The notes: a model not told the origin generated them from the sequence alone. Shown: positions 1-5,066, counted from the first letter of the stretch. The stretch is DNA of 21,159 nt from a virus (IMGVR_UViG_3300032235_000310:1-21159); one strand, 5' to 3'. A program made the numbers and translations.

Positions 1-604
1 GGAACGCTATCAGACAGCCGTCGCCATCATCCATCACGCGGGCAAGGACGAGGGCAAAGGGATGCGCGGCAGTTCCGCCCTGCTGGGAGCCGTGGATACG
101 GAACTCGAGTGCGTCAAGGTATCGCCGGAGGACAGCGACGACCGCGTGGGCAAGCTGACCGTGACCAAGCAAAAGGACGGCGAGGATGGGCTGATCTTCG
201 GCTACCGCATGGAGGTGGTCCAATTGTCGGACATAGATGCGGCGGCATCTTCGCTTGCGGTCGAGCCGCTGGACGAGGCCGAGATGGCCCGCTTCGGGAT
301 AGGTCCAAAGTCTGCCAAGGCCAAGAAATCGAGGCTGAGCGGGACGGCAAAGCGAGCCCTCGCCATCCTGCAAAATGTCCTCTCGGAGCACGGACAACAC
401 GGCGTCGTGGCGGACTTGTCCCGAAATGTCCGATGCGTCCGGGAGTCCATTTGGCGCGAAACATACTTGAACGAAAGCACAGTTAAGCGGGACTCGGCCC
501 TGAAATCGTTCAACCGTGCGAGCGAAAATCTGTGGGCTGGCGGGACAATTTCAGGTTCCGGCGGCTTTGTTTGGATTTCAAAGGCTTACGTGGATGGTGG
601 GTGA
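1..604 (+). CDS. RecA-like replication ATPase/helicase, C-terminal part (5' truncated)
   Basis: The open frame runs in from the left edge (first full codon at 2) to TGA at 602-604, leaving about 200 residues. The first residues include AIIHHAGKDEGKG followed directly by MRGSSAL. A His-His, then GK, then RGSSAL is the hallmark of the RepA/AAA_25 RecA-like NTPases used as replicative helicases or primase partners by phages and plasmids; the Walker motifs would lie upstream, outside the window. The last 100 residues (from RLSGTAKRALAIL) look like a C-terminal winged-helix DNA-binding module. Inferred role: DNA loading or unwinding during phage replication. An internal ATG at 62 exists, but the homologous HH-GK motif lies before it, so it is not the true start. 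Family call is good; the exact role (helicase versus primase-helicase) cannot be settled from this fragment. Confidence 0.8.
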   Translation, partial: ERYQTAVAIIHHAGKDEGKGMRGSSALLGAVDTELECVKVSPEDSDDRVGKLTVTKQKDGEDGLIFGYRMEVVQLSDIDAAASSLAVEPLDEAEMARFGIGPKSAKAKKSRLSGTAKRALAILQNVLSEHGQHGVVADLSRNVRCVRESIWRETYLNESTVKRDSALKSFNRASENLWAGGTISGSGGFVWISKAYVDGG

Positions 605-611
605 GTGAAGT

Positions 612-646
612 TGTCCGTTTTTGTCCGCTTCTGTCCGAAACGGACA
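612..646. repeat. Phased TGTCCG repeats ending in a perfect palindrome
   Basis: The hexamer TGTCCG occurs at 612-617, 622-627 and 632-637, exactly 10 bp apart (one helical turn). The third copy forms a perfect inverted repeat with CGGACA at 641-646 (TGTCCGAAACGGACA). It starts 8 bp after the stop of the replication ATPase. Such phasing fits binding of a protein to one DNA face, either as replication iterons or as an operator. Which of the two is inference. Confidence 0.6.
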
Positions 647-681
647 TGTTTTTTAGGTTACAGCCAAGATCCAGACAGACA

Positions 682-706
682 GACACCCACCCTTTAGGGT
701 GGTGTC
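682..706. other. GC-rich stem-loop in the gap after the ATPase gene
   Basis: An imperfect inverted repeat (CCACCC, loop TTTA, GGGTGG, extended by GACA/TGTC) forms about ten pairs with one bulged C at 686. No T-run follows on the top strand, so it is not a classical intrinsic terminator. It may be a transcript structure or part of the operator/origin region. Confidence 0.4.
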
Positions 707-767
707 GGTCGGGATGGAAGTTTTATCCGGTGACCGTGTTGTGTTGAAAGATGCAGGACCATCGGAC

Positions 768-796
768 TTGACGTGGTTAATTTTGTCCTAAATGAT
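768..796 (+). promoter_or_regulatory. Candidate sigma70-like promoter
   Basis: TTGACG at 768-773 is followed after 17 bp by AATGAT at 791-796, a 5/6 and 4/6 match to the -35 and -10 consensus. It lies 34 bp before the ATG at 830. TGTCC-type half sites (763-767 inverted, 784-788, 797-802) surround it, like the phased repeats upstream, so the same protein may act here. Prediction by eye only. Confidence 0.3.
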
Positions 797-829
797 TGTC
801 CGGGTCATATCTTTATCAGAGGTGTCGGA

Positions 830-1222
830 ATGATAACGAAGGACGAGTTGAGGGCGATCATCAAGGATGTGGTTCGTGAGTTGCAGCAGGAGCGGCAGGA
901 GCAACTGTCCGGTCGGTTGCAAAAAGCGAGAGAGGCGAGAGAGGCGAGGCGGGCAGAACGAGCCGTCGGTCCTCGCAGTGTCGTTCTACCGAAGATGACG
1001 ATGATCGCGCTCGCCGCGCTGCGAGATGTCGAACCTGCCAAAGCGCCAGCGTGGCGCGCTCGGCTCATCGAGGTCACGGGGTCCAAGCCGGAAAGCGCGA
1101 GGAAGATCATCGACCGCGCTGTCCCCCGGCTGATCGAGGCAGGGATGATCGAGAACACCCTGCCTCAAGGTTTCCGCACAGTCGGTCAAAAAGACGTGGG
1201 CGCGTCTGACGACTTGCCCTGA
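830..1222 (+). CDS. Hypothetical small phage protein with charged helix
   Basis: This 130-residue protein is not recognised. The N-terminal 50 residues are highly charged and helical (an E/Q/K/R-rich stretch with KAREAREARRAERA, likely coiled coil). The remainder, roughly residues 55-115, has the alternation of a compact helical domain, possibly a winged helix (ITGSKPESARKIIDRAVPRLIEAGMI is analogous in layout to the recognition part of such domains). The ATG at 830 is chosen over an upstream in-frame start at 773 because AGAGG precedes it by a suitable distance and the additional 19 residues look non-coding. It ends inside the convergent helix-turn-helix gene (37-bp overlap of the two 3' ends). 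A role in early regulation or replication is possible but only inferred from position. Confidence 0.6.
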   Translation: MITKDELRAIIKDVVRELQQERQEQLSGRLQKAREAREARRAERAVGPRSVVLPKMTMIALAALRDVEPAKAPAWRARLIEVTGSKPESARKIIDRAVPRLIEAGMIENTLPQGFRTVGQKDVGASDDLP

Positions 1223-1416
1223 TCGATGGTGGTCAGCGCAACCGAGATGAACGTGGCGGTGAAGATGTCGAACGGCTCAAGCCGTCGCTCATCGCACCAG
1301 CGGCGGACGGTTCGGGGGTTGCGTCCAGTCAGACGCGCGAAGCCCTGCTGCGAGATGCCGCGTTCGGACAAGGCGGCGCGGAGGTCCGAAGCGGTGAGGA
1401 TGTCGCGGCGATCCAA
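1186..1416 (-). CDS. Small helix-turn-helix regulator (Cro/XRE-like)
   Basis: The 76-residue product contains a clear helix-turn-helix at about residues 21-45 (ISQQGFARLTG, then NPRTVRRWCDERR), the arrangement seen in Cro/CI-type and YdaS-like phage repressors. It probably binds operator DNA and controls early genes. The start is TTG at 1414-1416, supported by GGAGG five bases upstream on the minus strand; no ATG fits. The gene begins one base after the stop of a 29-residue membrane-peptide frame (1418-1507), so the two probably form one transcript. Its 3' end overlaps the convergent gene ending at 1222 by 37 bp, so transcription of one could interfere with the other. The residues after about 50 are hydrophobic and may form the dimer interface. 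Repressor versus activator cannot be told. Confidence 0.75.
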   Translation of the reverse strand: MDRRDILTASDLRAALSERGISQQGFARLTGRNPRTVRRWCDERRLEPFDIFTATFISVALTTIDQGKSSDAPTSF

Positions 1417-1417
1417 G

Positions 1418-1507
1418 TCAGCCTCCGAACGCGAAAGAGAGGACGACGCAAAAGGCGATGAACGCCGCGGCGGCGATCAGATCCAAGGTGGCGCGTAGGA
1501 TTGGCAT
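1418..1507 (-). CDS. 29-residue single-pass membrane peptide (candidate small gene)
   Basis: On the minus strand ATG (1505-1507) opens a 29-codon frame ending in TGA at 1418-1420. The peptide starts MPILRATLDL and continues with an uninterrupted run of Ala, Ile, Phe, Val and Leu (about residues 8-27), ideal for one membrane-spanning helix. Its stop lies one base before the TTG start of the helix-turn-helix gene, and the ribosome binding site of that gene is within its last codons, which suggests coupling. GGAA about ten bases upstream of its own ATG is only a weak ribosome binding site. It could be a small toxin-like or lysis/exclusion membrane peptide, or a leader frame. A chance frame remains possible at this length. 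Confidence 0.4.
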   Translation of the reverse strand: MPILRATLDLIAAAAFIAFCVVLSFAFGG

Positions 1508-1539
1508 GGTAGGGTTTCCAAGGGTGAGGAGGGGTGAGA

Positions 1540-2115
1540 ATGGCGAAGGGGTCTGGGAAGCGATTAGACGGGGCAGGAACGGGGTCCAAGACAATTGTGA
1601 CCCCGGAGTACCTCGCAGCGTGCGAGGCTGTCAGCGAGGCTCTAAAGCCGCTTGATAGAGTGGCGGTCGAAATGGAAGCGAAGTGGGGCGTTGGGAGACT
1701 GACGCGGCTGGTTCCGCCGGACGTTGCCGCCTTGTTCGGTTCCGCCAAGGCGAAGCTGGATCAGGCCATTTTCGCGAACGACCCGGCAGAAGTGGCGAAG
1801 CGAGCCGCTGTTCTCATTCGCGGCTGGCAAAAGCTGGATCAGGTCGCGACCGAGCTGGAAGCCGACAAGCTGCCCGTGCGAACGGTCGGCGTAAGCTTCG
1901 AGGGCAAGGCGTATCTGATCGCGTGGGATAGGGCCGATGTTTCGCACGCGGCGCGCGTGTCCGGCGTCTCCCCGGAGAACGTGGTGACGGTTCATGAGCT
2001 TCTCACGGCTTACGAGGTGCTAAAGGGAAGGATTGCAGGGGTTAAGCAAGCTTTCCCCGGCGCGGAAGTGACAAGGGTCAGCATTCCGCGCGGGGGTGAT
2101 GAGTTGGGGTTTTAG
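1540..2115 (+). CDS. Hypothetical phage protein, 191 residues
   Basis: The family is not recognised. The protein begins MAKGSGKRLDG, has a helical central part (about residues 22-110, with ALKPLDRVAVEMEAKWGVGR and two similar KLDQA/KLDQVATELEA segments), and a mixed C-terminal part ending GGDELGF. The ATG at 1540 is chosen because AGGAGGGG at 1527-1534 lies five bases before it; the GTG at 1534 is too close to that site. Positioned between the regulator unit and the leftward mini-gene cluster, it belongs to the early/accessory part of the genome. Its start is only 32 bp from the divergent 29-residue frame, leaving no room for two full promoters between them. The 3' end meets the convergent gene at 2123 with a short GC hairpin between. 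Confidence 0.65.
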   Translation: MAKGSGKRLDGAGTGSKTIVTPEYLAACEAVSEALKPLDRVAVEMEAKWGVGRLTRLVPPDVAALFGSAKAKLDQAIFANDPAEVAKRAAVLIRGWQKLDQVATELEADKLPVRTVGVSFEGKAYLIAWDRADVSHAARVSGVSPENVVTVHELLTAYEVLKGRIAGVKQAFPGAEVTRVSIPRGGDELGF

Positions 2116-2117
2116 GG

Positions 2118-2130
2118 GCGCGTCACGCGC
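2118..2130. terminator. Short hairpin between convergent genes (possible weak terminator)
   Basis: GCGCG-TCA-CGCGC followed by TTT sits exactly between the two convergent genes, and its loop is the stop codon of the leftward gene. Five GC pairs with a three-base T tail give at most a weak terminator for the rightward gene. Confidence 0.3.
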
Positions 2131-2371
2131 TTTCGAGCATGTGCGAAGCAATCTCGTGCCAGTTCACTTCGCCAAGGAAGGCAAGCGCGTAATCACGGGC
2201 CAAACCTTTGCTTTGCGAGTTTATAACCTCGCGGCAGTAGTGGCTTAGCTCCGCAACCAAGTCGCGCACGTTGTCGCAACCGATTTCCGCCGCGCTCATG
2301 CCGTGGATCATTTCGAGATTGACGCGCCATGTGGCGTAGTTCGTCCAGCCGTTGTGTGTTTCGTTCGTCAT
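2123..2371 (-). CDS. Small conserved phage protein (NGWTNYATWRVNLE type, DUF7249-like)
   Basis: This 82-residue protein starts MTNETHNGWTNYATWRVNLE. The NGWTNYATWRVNL signature is widespread in small proteins of phages and plasmids (the DUF7249-type family in my memory), with no established function. The body is helical with conserved Trp, His and Cys residues (HYCREV, EVNWHEIASHML). It is the last gene of the leftward three-gene cluster. AAAGG lies eight bases before the ATG, and the shared 25-nt leader element lies just upstream. Its first three residues and the bases around its start (GACAATGAC) match those of the next gene, pointing to a duplicated expression cassette with different coding contents. 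The family call is fairly secure; the role is unknown, presumably host takeover or early regulation. Confidence 0.75.
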   Translation of the reverse strand: MTNETHNGWTNYATWRVNLEMIHGMSAAEIGCDNVRDLVAELSHYCREVINSQSKGLARDYALAFLGEVNWHEIASHMLESA

Positions 2372-2385
2372 TGTCTTAGCCTTTC

Positions 2386-2410
2386 ATGTTGCGCCTGTGT
2401 GGTGGCGACT
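2386..2410 (-). promoter_or_regulatory. Leader element copy A (AGTCGCCA-N7-GGCGCAACAT)
   Basis: On the minus strand the conserved 8-base and 10-base blocks flank a variable heptamer, CCACACA. CGCC and GGCG can pair to a short stem whose loop varies. It ends 14 bases before the ATG of the gene at 2371, directly ahead of its ribosome binding site. It is one of three copies in this cluster. Confidence 0.65.
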
Positions 2411-2420
2411 TGGGGAGTGT

Positions 2421-2441
2421 GCGCCGCTTGTTCGGCGGCGC
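2421..2441 (-). terminator. GC hairpin between mini-genes (copy A)
   Basis: Perfect 7-bp inverted repeat GCGCCGC/GCGGCGC with a 7-base loop, located between the stop of the gene at 2452 and the leader of the gene at 2371. No T-run follows on the minus strand, so it may be a pause, RNA-processing or stability hairpin rather than a full terminator. A nearly identical hairpin lies at 2732-2752. Confidence 0.45.
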
Positions 2442-2451
2442 TTGTTAGGTA

Positions 2452-2682
2452 TTAGGCGAAAAGTTGCAGGTGTGACTTTATCGCTGGGCCTTGAGCGTTG
2501 TTGCATATTTCCAGCAAGTGCTCGGCGTCGTCTAAGTTTTGTATCCCATGGCACAGAACTCGATCACACCCGCCAACATTATTGTTTTCTAAATAGATCG
2601 AGTAGGGCCAGCCCGACACGCCGCGAATGTGCTCGCCGTTGTCGCCTTCGCTGCCAATCTTAAACTTGCCTGCGTTCGTCAT
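2452..2682 (-). CDS. Hypothetical small phage protein, 76 residues
   Basis: The product (MTNAGKFKIGSEG...) is not recognised. It contains GWPYSIYLENNN and CDRVLCHGIQ, then a helical stretch (DAEHLLEICNN) and three Cys residues, giving the look of a small alpha/beta fold. The ATG at 2680-2682 is chosen within a longer open frame because AGGAG stands seven bases upstream and the leader element copy B lies immediately before it; the longer frame would run through the neighbouring gene. It is the middle gene of three leftward mini-genes. The start context GACAATGAC matches that of the gene at 2371. Function unknown; position suggests an early accessory protein. Confidence 0.65.
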   Translation of the reverse strand: MTNAGKFKIGSEGDNGEHIRGVSGWPYSIYLENNNVGGCDRVLCHGIQNLDDAEHLLEICNNAQGPAIKSHLQLFA

Positions 2683-2695
2683 TGTCTTGCTCCTA

Positions 2696-2720
2696 ATGTT
2701 GCGCCAGTTCGTTGGCGACT
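2696..2720 (-). promoter_or_regulatory. Leader element copy B (AGTCGCCA-N7-GGCGCAACAT)
   Basis: Second copy, with variable heptamer ACGAACT; here the stem gains a fifth pair (CGCCA/TGGCG). It is followed by TAGGAG and the ATG of the gene at 2682. Conserved upstream bases TCCCCA are shared with copy A. Confidence 0.65.
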
Positions 2721-2731
2721 TGGGGAAGGTT

Positions 2732-2752
2732 GCGCCGCTTGTTAGGCGGCGC
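2732..2752 (-). terminator. GC hairpin between mini-genes (copy B)
   Basis: GCGCCGC-N7-GCGGCGC, the same stem as at 2421-2441 with one base different in the loop. It lies between the stop of the gene at 2926-2762 and the leader of the next gene. No T-run follows, so its role as a terminator is uncertain. Confidence 0.45.
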
Positions 2753-2761
2753 GGGGTTAGA

Positions 2762-2926
2762 TCAAAAAAGCGGGACAACTGACCAATTGTCGAGCGACTT
2801 GTTCCGGCTCTGGTAGGCCAAGTCTCGAAGCGCCGCATGGGCGCGTTCCTCGGTCGCATATACCTTGATCTGATTGCTCCAATCGGACTTGAGCGACCGG
2901 CCTGACTTCATGCGAATGATCCACAT
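2762..2926 (-). CDS. Hypothetical very small phage protein, 54 residues
   Basis: The product begins MWIIRMKSGRSLKSDW and continues KVYATEERAHAALRDLAYQSRNK, consistent with a beta strand pair followed by a helix. No family is recognised. The ATG at 2924-2926 is chosen over an upstream in-frame ATG at 2983 because AGGAG lies seven bases before it and leader element copy C directly precedes it; the longer version would translate that element and the operator. It is the first gene of the leftward cluster, directly downstream of the candidate promoter and operator at 2975-3026. Small proteins in this setting are often host-takeover factors, but nothing in the sequence proves that. Confidence 0.65.
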   Translation of the reverse strand: MWIIRMKSGRSLKSDWSNQIKVYATEERAHAALRDLAYQSRNKSLDNWSVVPLF

Positions 2927-2939
2927 TTTCGTTCTCCTA

Positions 2940-2964
2940 ATGTTGCGCCGTTGCGGTGGCGACT
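2940..2964 (-). promoter_or_regulatory. Leader element copy C (AGTCGCCA-N7-GGCGCAACAT)
   Basis: Third copy, with variable heptamer CCGCAAC, followed by TTAGGAG and the ATG at 2926. Unlike copies A and B it has no GC hairpin upstream but follows the operator/promoter region. Confidence 0.65.
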
Positions 2965-2974
2965 GATGATGAAT

Positions 2975-2993
2975 ATAGGGCAATGCGCCCTAT
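2975..2993. promoter_or_regulatory. Perfect inverted repeat (operator candidate)
   Basis: ATAGGGC, five bases, GCCCTAT: a perfect 7-bp inverted repeat just downstream of the candidate leftward -10 box, so it would cover the transcription start. Typical placement for a repressor operator; the small helix-turn-helix protein encoded at 1186-1416 is one possible ligand (inference). Confidence 0.5.
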
Positions 2994-2996
2994 GTG

Positions 2997-3002
2997 TATA
3001 AT
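2997..3002 (+). promoter_or_regulatory. TATAAT -10 box, rightward candidate
   Basis: A perfect TATAAT on the top strand, but no recognisable -35 box at 16-18 bp upstream, where the palindrome ATAGGGC lies. It could serve an activator-dependent promoter for the terminase operon. It overlaps the leftward -10. Confidence 0.25.
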
Positions 3003-3026
3003 CGTTTGTTCCTATCGTTTGGGCAA
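2998..3026 (-). promoter_or_regulatory. Candidate leftward promoter of the mini-gene cluster
   Basis: On the minus strand TTGCCC (3026-3021) and GATTAT (3003-2998) are spaced by 17 bp, each 4/6 to consensus. It points into the three-gene leftward cluster and is followed at once by the perfect operator-like palindrome at 2975-2993. Confidence 0.35.
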
Positions 3027-3045
3027 AATTGATAGGTGAATGAGT

Positions 3046-3070
3046 GGGTGACGGGATGGGCGGGTTCGGG
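3046..3070 (+). other. Five-run G-tract (potential G-quadruplex)
   Basis: GGG runs occur at 3046-3048, 3053-3055, 3058-3060, 3062-3064 and 3068-3070, with spacers of 4, 2, 1 and 3 bases, meeting the usual G3+N1-7 rule. It lies in the non-coding control region 54 bp before the small terminase start. Confidence 0.5.
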
Positions 3071-3081
3071 TTAGAAATGTG

Positions 3082-3099
3082 CTTGTGATATTTCACAAG
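3082..3099. promoter_or_regulatory. Perfect inverted repeat before the terminase operon
   Basis: CTTGTGATATTTCACAAG contains 7-bp perfect arms with a 4-base centre. It ends 24 bp before the ATG at 3124. It may be an operator or, in RNA, a hairpin near the ribosome binding site. The core TGTGA-N4-TCACA differs from the CRP consensus, which has N6. Confidence 0.5.
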
Positions 3100-3123
3100 T
3101 TGCAAAGAGTTGAGGGCTACAGA

Positions 3124-3636
3124 ATGGACGCGACGGAAGCCTTGCCAGTTGTGAGGGACAGCAAGGGGCGCGTGGCGAAGGGATCTGCGCTCAATCCGGG
3201 CGGTCATACCGCACGCGAAGCGAGGATGCTGCGGGATCTGCGCGCGCTCGGCCCGCGTGCGATTGCGCGGCTCGGAAAGCTGCTGGACGACCCGAACGGT
3301 TCGGTGGCTCTCGGTGCTGCCAAGGAGATCCTCGACCGTAACCTTGGAAAGGTTAAGCAACAGGTGCAAGTTGACGTTACATCAACCCACGTTTTGCATC
3401 TGGAGGCGTTACAACACCTCGCGGAGAAGAAGAAGCGCCAGGTGCTAGAAGCGCAAGCTACTGAAATCCAAAGCAATGCGACCCTTTATATAGAAGGGTT
3501 GCGCGGCAATGACGTGGTCGAGGCCGAGGTGGTTGAGCCGGATAACACTAGCGAGGCCGGAACACCCCCCGCACCCCCCGAAGGGCCGGGGGCGGCTGCA
3601 GATGCACCCACCCCACCCGCTACCCACAAAAAATAG
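3124..3636 (+). CDS. terS: Terminase small subunit-like protein (DUF5681-type N terminus)
   Basis: The 170-residue protein starts MDATEALPVVRDSKGRVAKG and has LNPGG right after. A short basic segment of the form RDxKGRFxKGxSxNPGG is typical of DUF5681 proteins, which often sit just before large terminase genes. The middle (ARLGKLLDDPN, VALGAAKEILDRNLGK) is helical, as in DNA-recognising small terminase subunits. The tail is rich in Pro, Ala and Glu and probably disordered. The ATG at 3124 has GAGG eight bases upstream; a GTG at 3079 is in frame but would translate the palindrome. The packaging role, recognising the DNA for the large subunit, is inferred mainly from its place 38 bp before the large terminase gene. 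Confidence 0.7.
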   Translation: MDATEALPVVRDSKGRVAKGSALNPGGHTAREARMLRDLRALGPRAIARLGKLLDDPNGSVALGAAKEILDRNLGKVKQQVQVDVTSTHVLHLEALQHLAEKKKRQVLEAQATEIQSNATLYIEGLRGNDVVEAEVVEPDNTSEAGTPPAPPEGPGAAADAPTPPATHKK

Positions 3637-3654
3637 ACAACCCCCACCCCCCCC
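3607..3654. other. C-run tract between small and large terminase genes
   Basis: CCC/CCCC runs at 3607-3609, 3611-3614, 3616-3618 and 3623-3625, then five C at 3641-3645 and eight C at 3647-3654. The first part encodes the Pro-rich tail of the small terminase; the last two runs are intergenic. The bottom strand could form a G-quadruplex. The octamer run is also a place for slippage or sequencing error. Confidence 0.5.
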
Positions 3655-3674
3655 TATGGGCGTAGGAAAACCCC

Positions 3675-5066
3675 ATGGCCCAAAAAAATACATTCATAGA
3701 ATTTATCGAACTCTACGGGGACGACCCTGTGGGCTTCGTGAAGAACGTGCTCGGGGCGCAGCCGCAGCCGTGGCAGGAGGAGTTCCTTCGCAAGATCGCG
3801 AAGGGGGAGCGGCGGATAAGCGTGCGTGCAGGGCATGGCGTCGGGAAGTCGACAGCTTGTTCTTGGGCGCTAATCTGGCATCAATGCTGTAGATATCCAC
3901 AGAAATCTATCGTCACTGCGCCGACGGCGAGCCAGCTTTACGACGCGCTTTTCTCCGAGCTGAAGTCGTGGCTGAACAAGCTGCCGCCGGTACTGAAGGA
4001 CAGCTTCGAGGTCTTCAGCGACAAGATCACGTTCAAGGCCGCGCCTGAGAGCAGCTTCATCAGCGCAAGAACCAGCAGCGCGGAGAGGCCGGAGGCGCTG
4101 GCGGGTGTTCACTCAGAGCACGTCCTTCTGGTTGTGGACGAGGCAAGCGCGGTGCCGGAAGCTGTGTTCGAGGCTGCTGCGGGCTCGATGTCGGGACACA
4201 GCGCGACGACGATCCTGATCTCCAACCCGACGCGAAACAGCGGGTTGTTTTACAAAACGCACCATGAGCTGGCTTCCGATTGGAACCGGATGCACGTCAG
4301 CTGCATCGACAATCCGTTGGTTGCGGAAGATTTCGTTCGTCAGATTGACTCTACCTATGGCCGCGACAGCAACGCGTTTCGGATACGTGTTCTTGGCGAG
4401 TTTGCGTTGGGGGATGACGACACCCTCATCCCGGCTGATCTGGTTGATAGCGCGATGACGCGGGACATCACGGTTAGCGCGACCGAGCCGATGGTCTACG
4501 GGGTGGACGTTGCGCGGTATGGCACTGACAGGACTGCGCTGTGTAAGCGGCGTGGGAATGTCGTGATCGAGATCAAGTCCTGGGGCGGTTTGGACTTGAT
4601 GCAGACGGTTGGCGTGATTGTGAACGAAGCGAAGCTGGATTCGCCGGAAGAGATTTGCGTGGACACGATTGGCATGGGCGGCGGTGTTGCTGATCGTCTT
4701 CGTGAGCAGGGCTTCAACGTGCGGGATGTGAACGTTTCGGAGAGTTCCGCGATGAACCCGAACGCCTATAGGCTTCGAGATGAGCTTTGGATGACGGTCA
4801 AGGACTGGTTGACCACTAGAGCGGTGAAGTTGCCGAAAGATCCGACGTTAAGGCATGAGCTTGTTGCACCGCGATATCACTTCCGCAGCGACGGCCCTCT
4901 CATTGTTGAGTCGAAGGACTCGATGCGGAAGAGGCGGATGCGGTCGCCTGACTTGGCGGATGCGTTGTGCCTGACTTTTGCGGGCAATGCTGCTATGGTT
5001 GGTGGGCGTGGTTACCATTGGAAACCTGGGAAGCCATTGACTCGTTCTATACGGGGTATTGTGTGA
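3675..5066 (+). CDS. terL: Terminase large subunit (packaging ATPase/nuclease)
   Basis: This 463-residue protein is the ATP-driven motor that cuts concatemeric DNA and pumps it into the prohead through the portal. Walker A is GHGVGKST at residues 53-60, Walker B LLVVDEA at 151-157, and the coupling motif region is ISNPT at 182-186. The C-terminal RNase H-like nuclease has its metal-binding acids in YGVDVAR (Asp 278), ICVDTIG (Asp 330) and SPDLADAL (Asp 426/429). Length and motif order are normal and the gene looks intact. AGGA lies about eight bases before the ATG at 3675. The stop overlaps the next start in TGATG, indicating translational coupling with the following small gene. Confidence 0.95.
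   Translation: MAQKNTFIEFIELYGDDPVGFVKNVLGAQPQPWQEEFLRKIAKGERRISVRAGHGVGKSTACSWALIWHQCCRYPQKSIVTAPTASQLYDALFSELKSWLNKLPPVLKDSFEVFSDKITFKAAPESSFISARTSSAERPEALAGVHSEHVLLVVDEASAVPEAVFEAAAGSMSGHSATTILISNPTRNSGLFYKTHHELASDWNRMHVSCIDNPLVAEDFVRQIDSTYGRDSNAFRIRVLGEFALGDDDTLIPADLVDSAMTRDITVSATEPMVYGVDVARYGTDRTALCKRRGNVVIEIKSWGGLDLMQTVGVIVNEAKLDSPEEICVDTIGMGGGVADRLREQGFNVRDVNVSESSAMNPNAYRLRDELWMTVKDWLTTRAVKLPKDPTLRHELVAPRYHFRSDGPLIVESKDSMRKRRMRSPDLADALCLTFAGNAAMVGGRGYHWKPGKPLTRSIRGIV

Noticed and set aside
532-747. 71-codon plus-strand frame across the ATPase end and the repeat region
   Set aside because: Begins inside the ATPase gene in another frame, lacks a ribosome binding site and would run through the phased repeats and the hairpin.
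1329-1748. 139-codon minus-strand frame
   Set aside because: Overlaps the well-supported helix-turn-helix gene, the membrane peptide frame and the start of the gene at 1540; Pro/Arg/Ser-rich shadow.
3082-3099. CRP-type binding site
   Set aside because: The arms TGTGA and TCACA fit, but the spacing is 4 instead of the 6 bases CRP requires; retained only as an unassigned palindrome.
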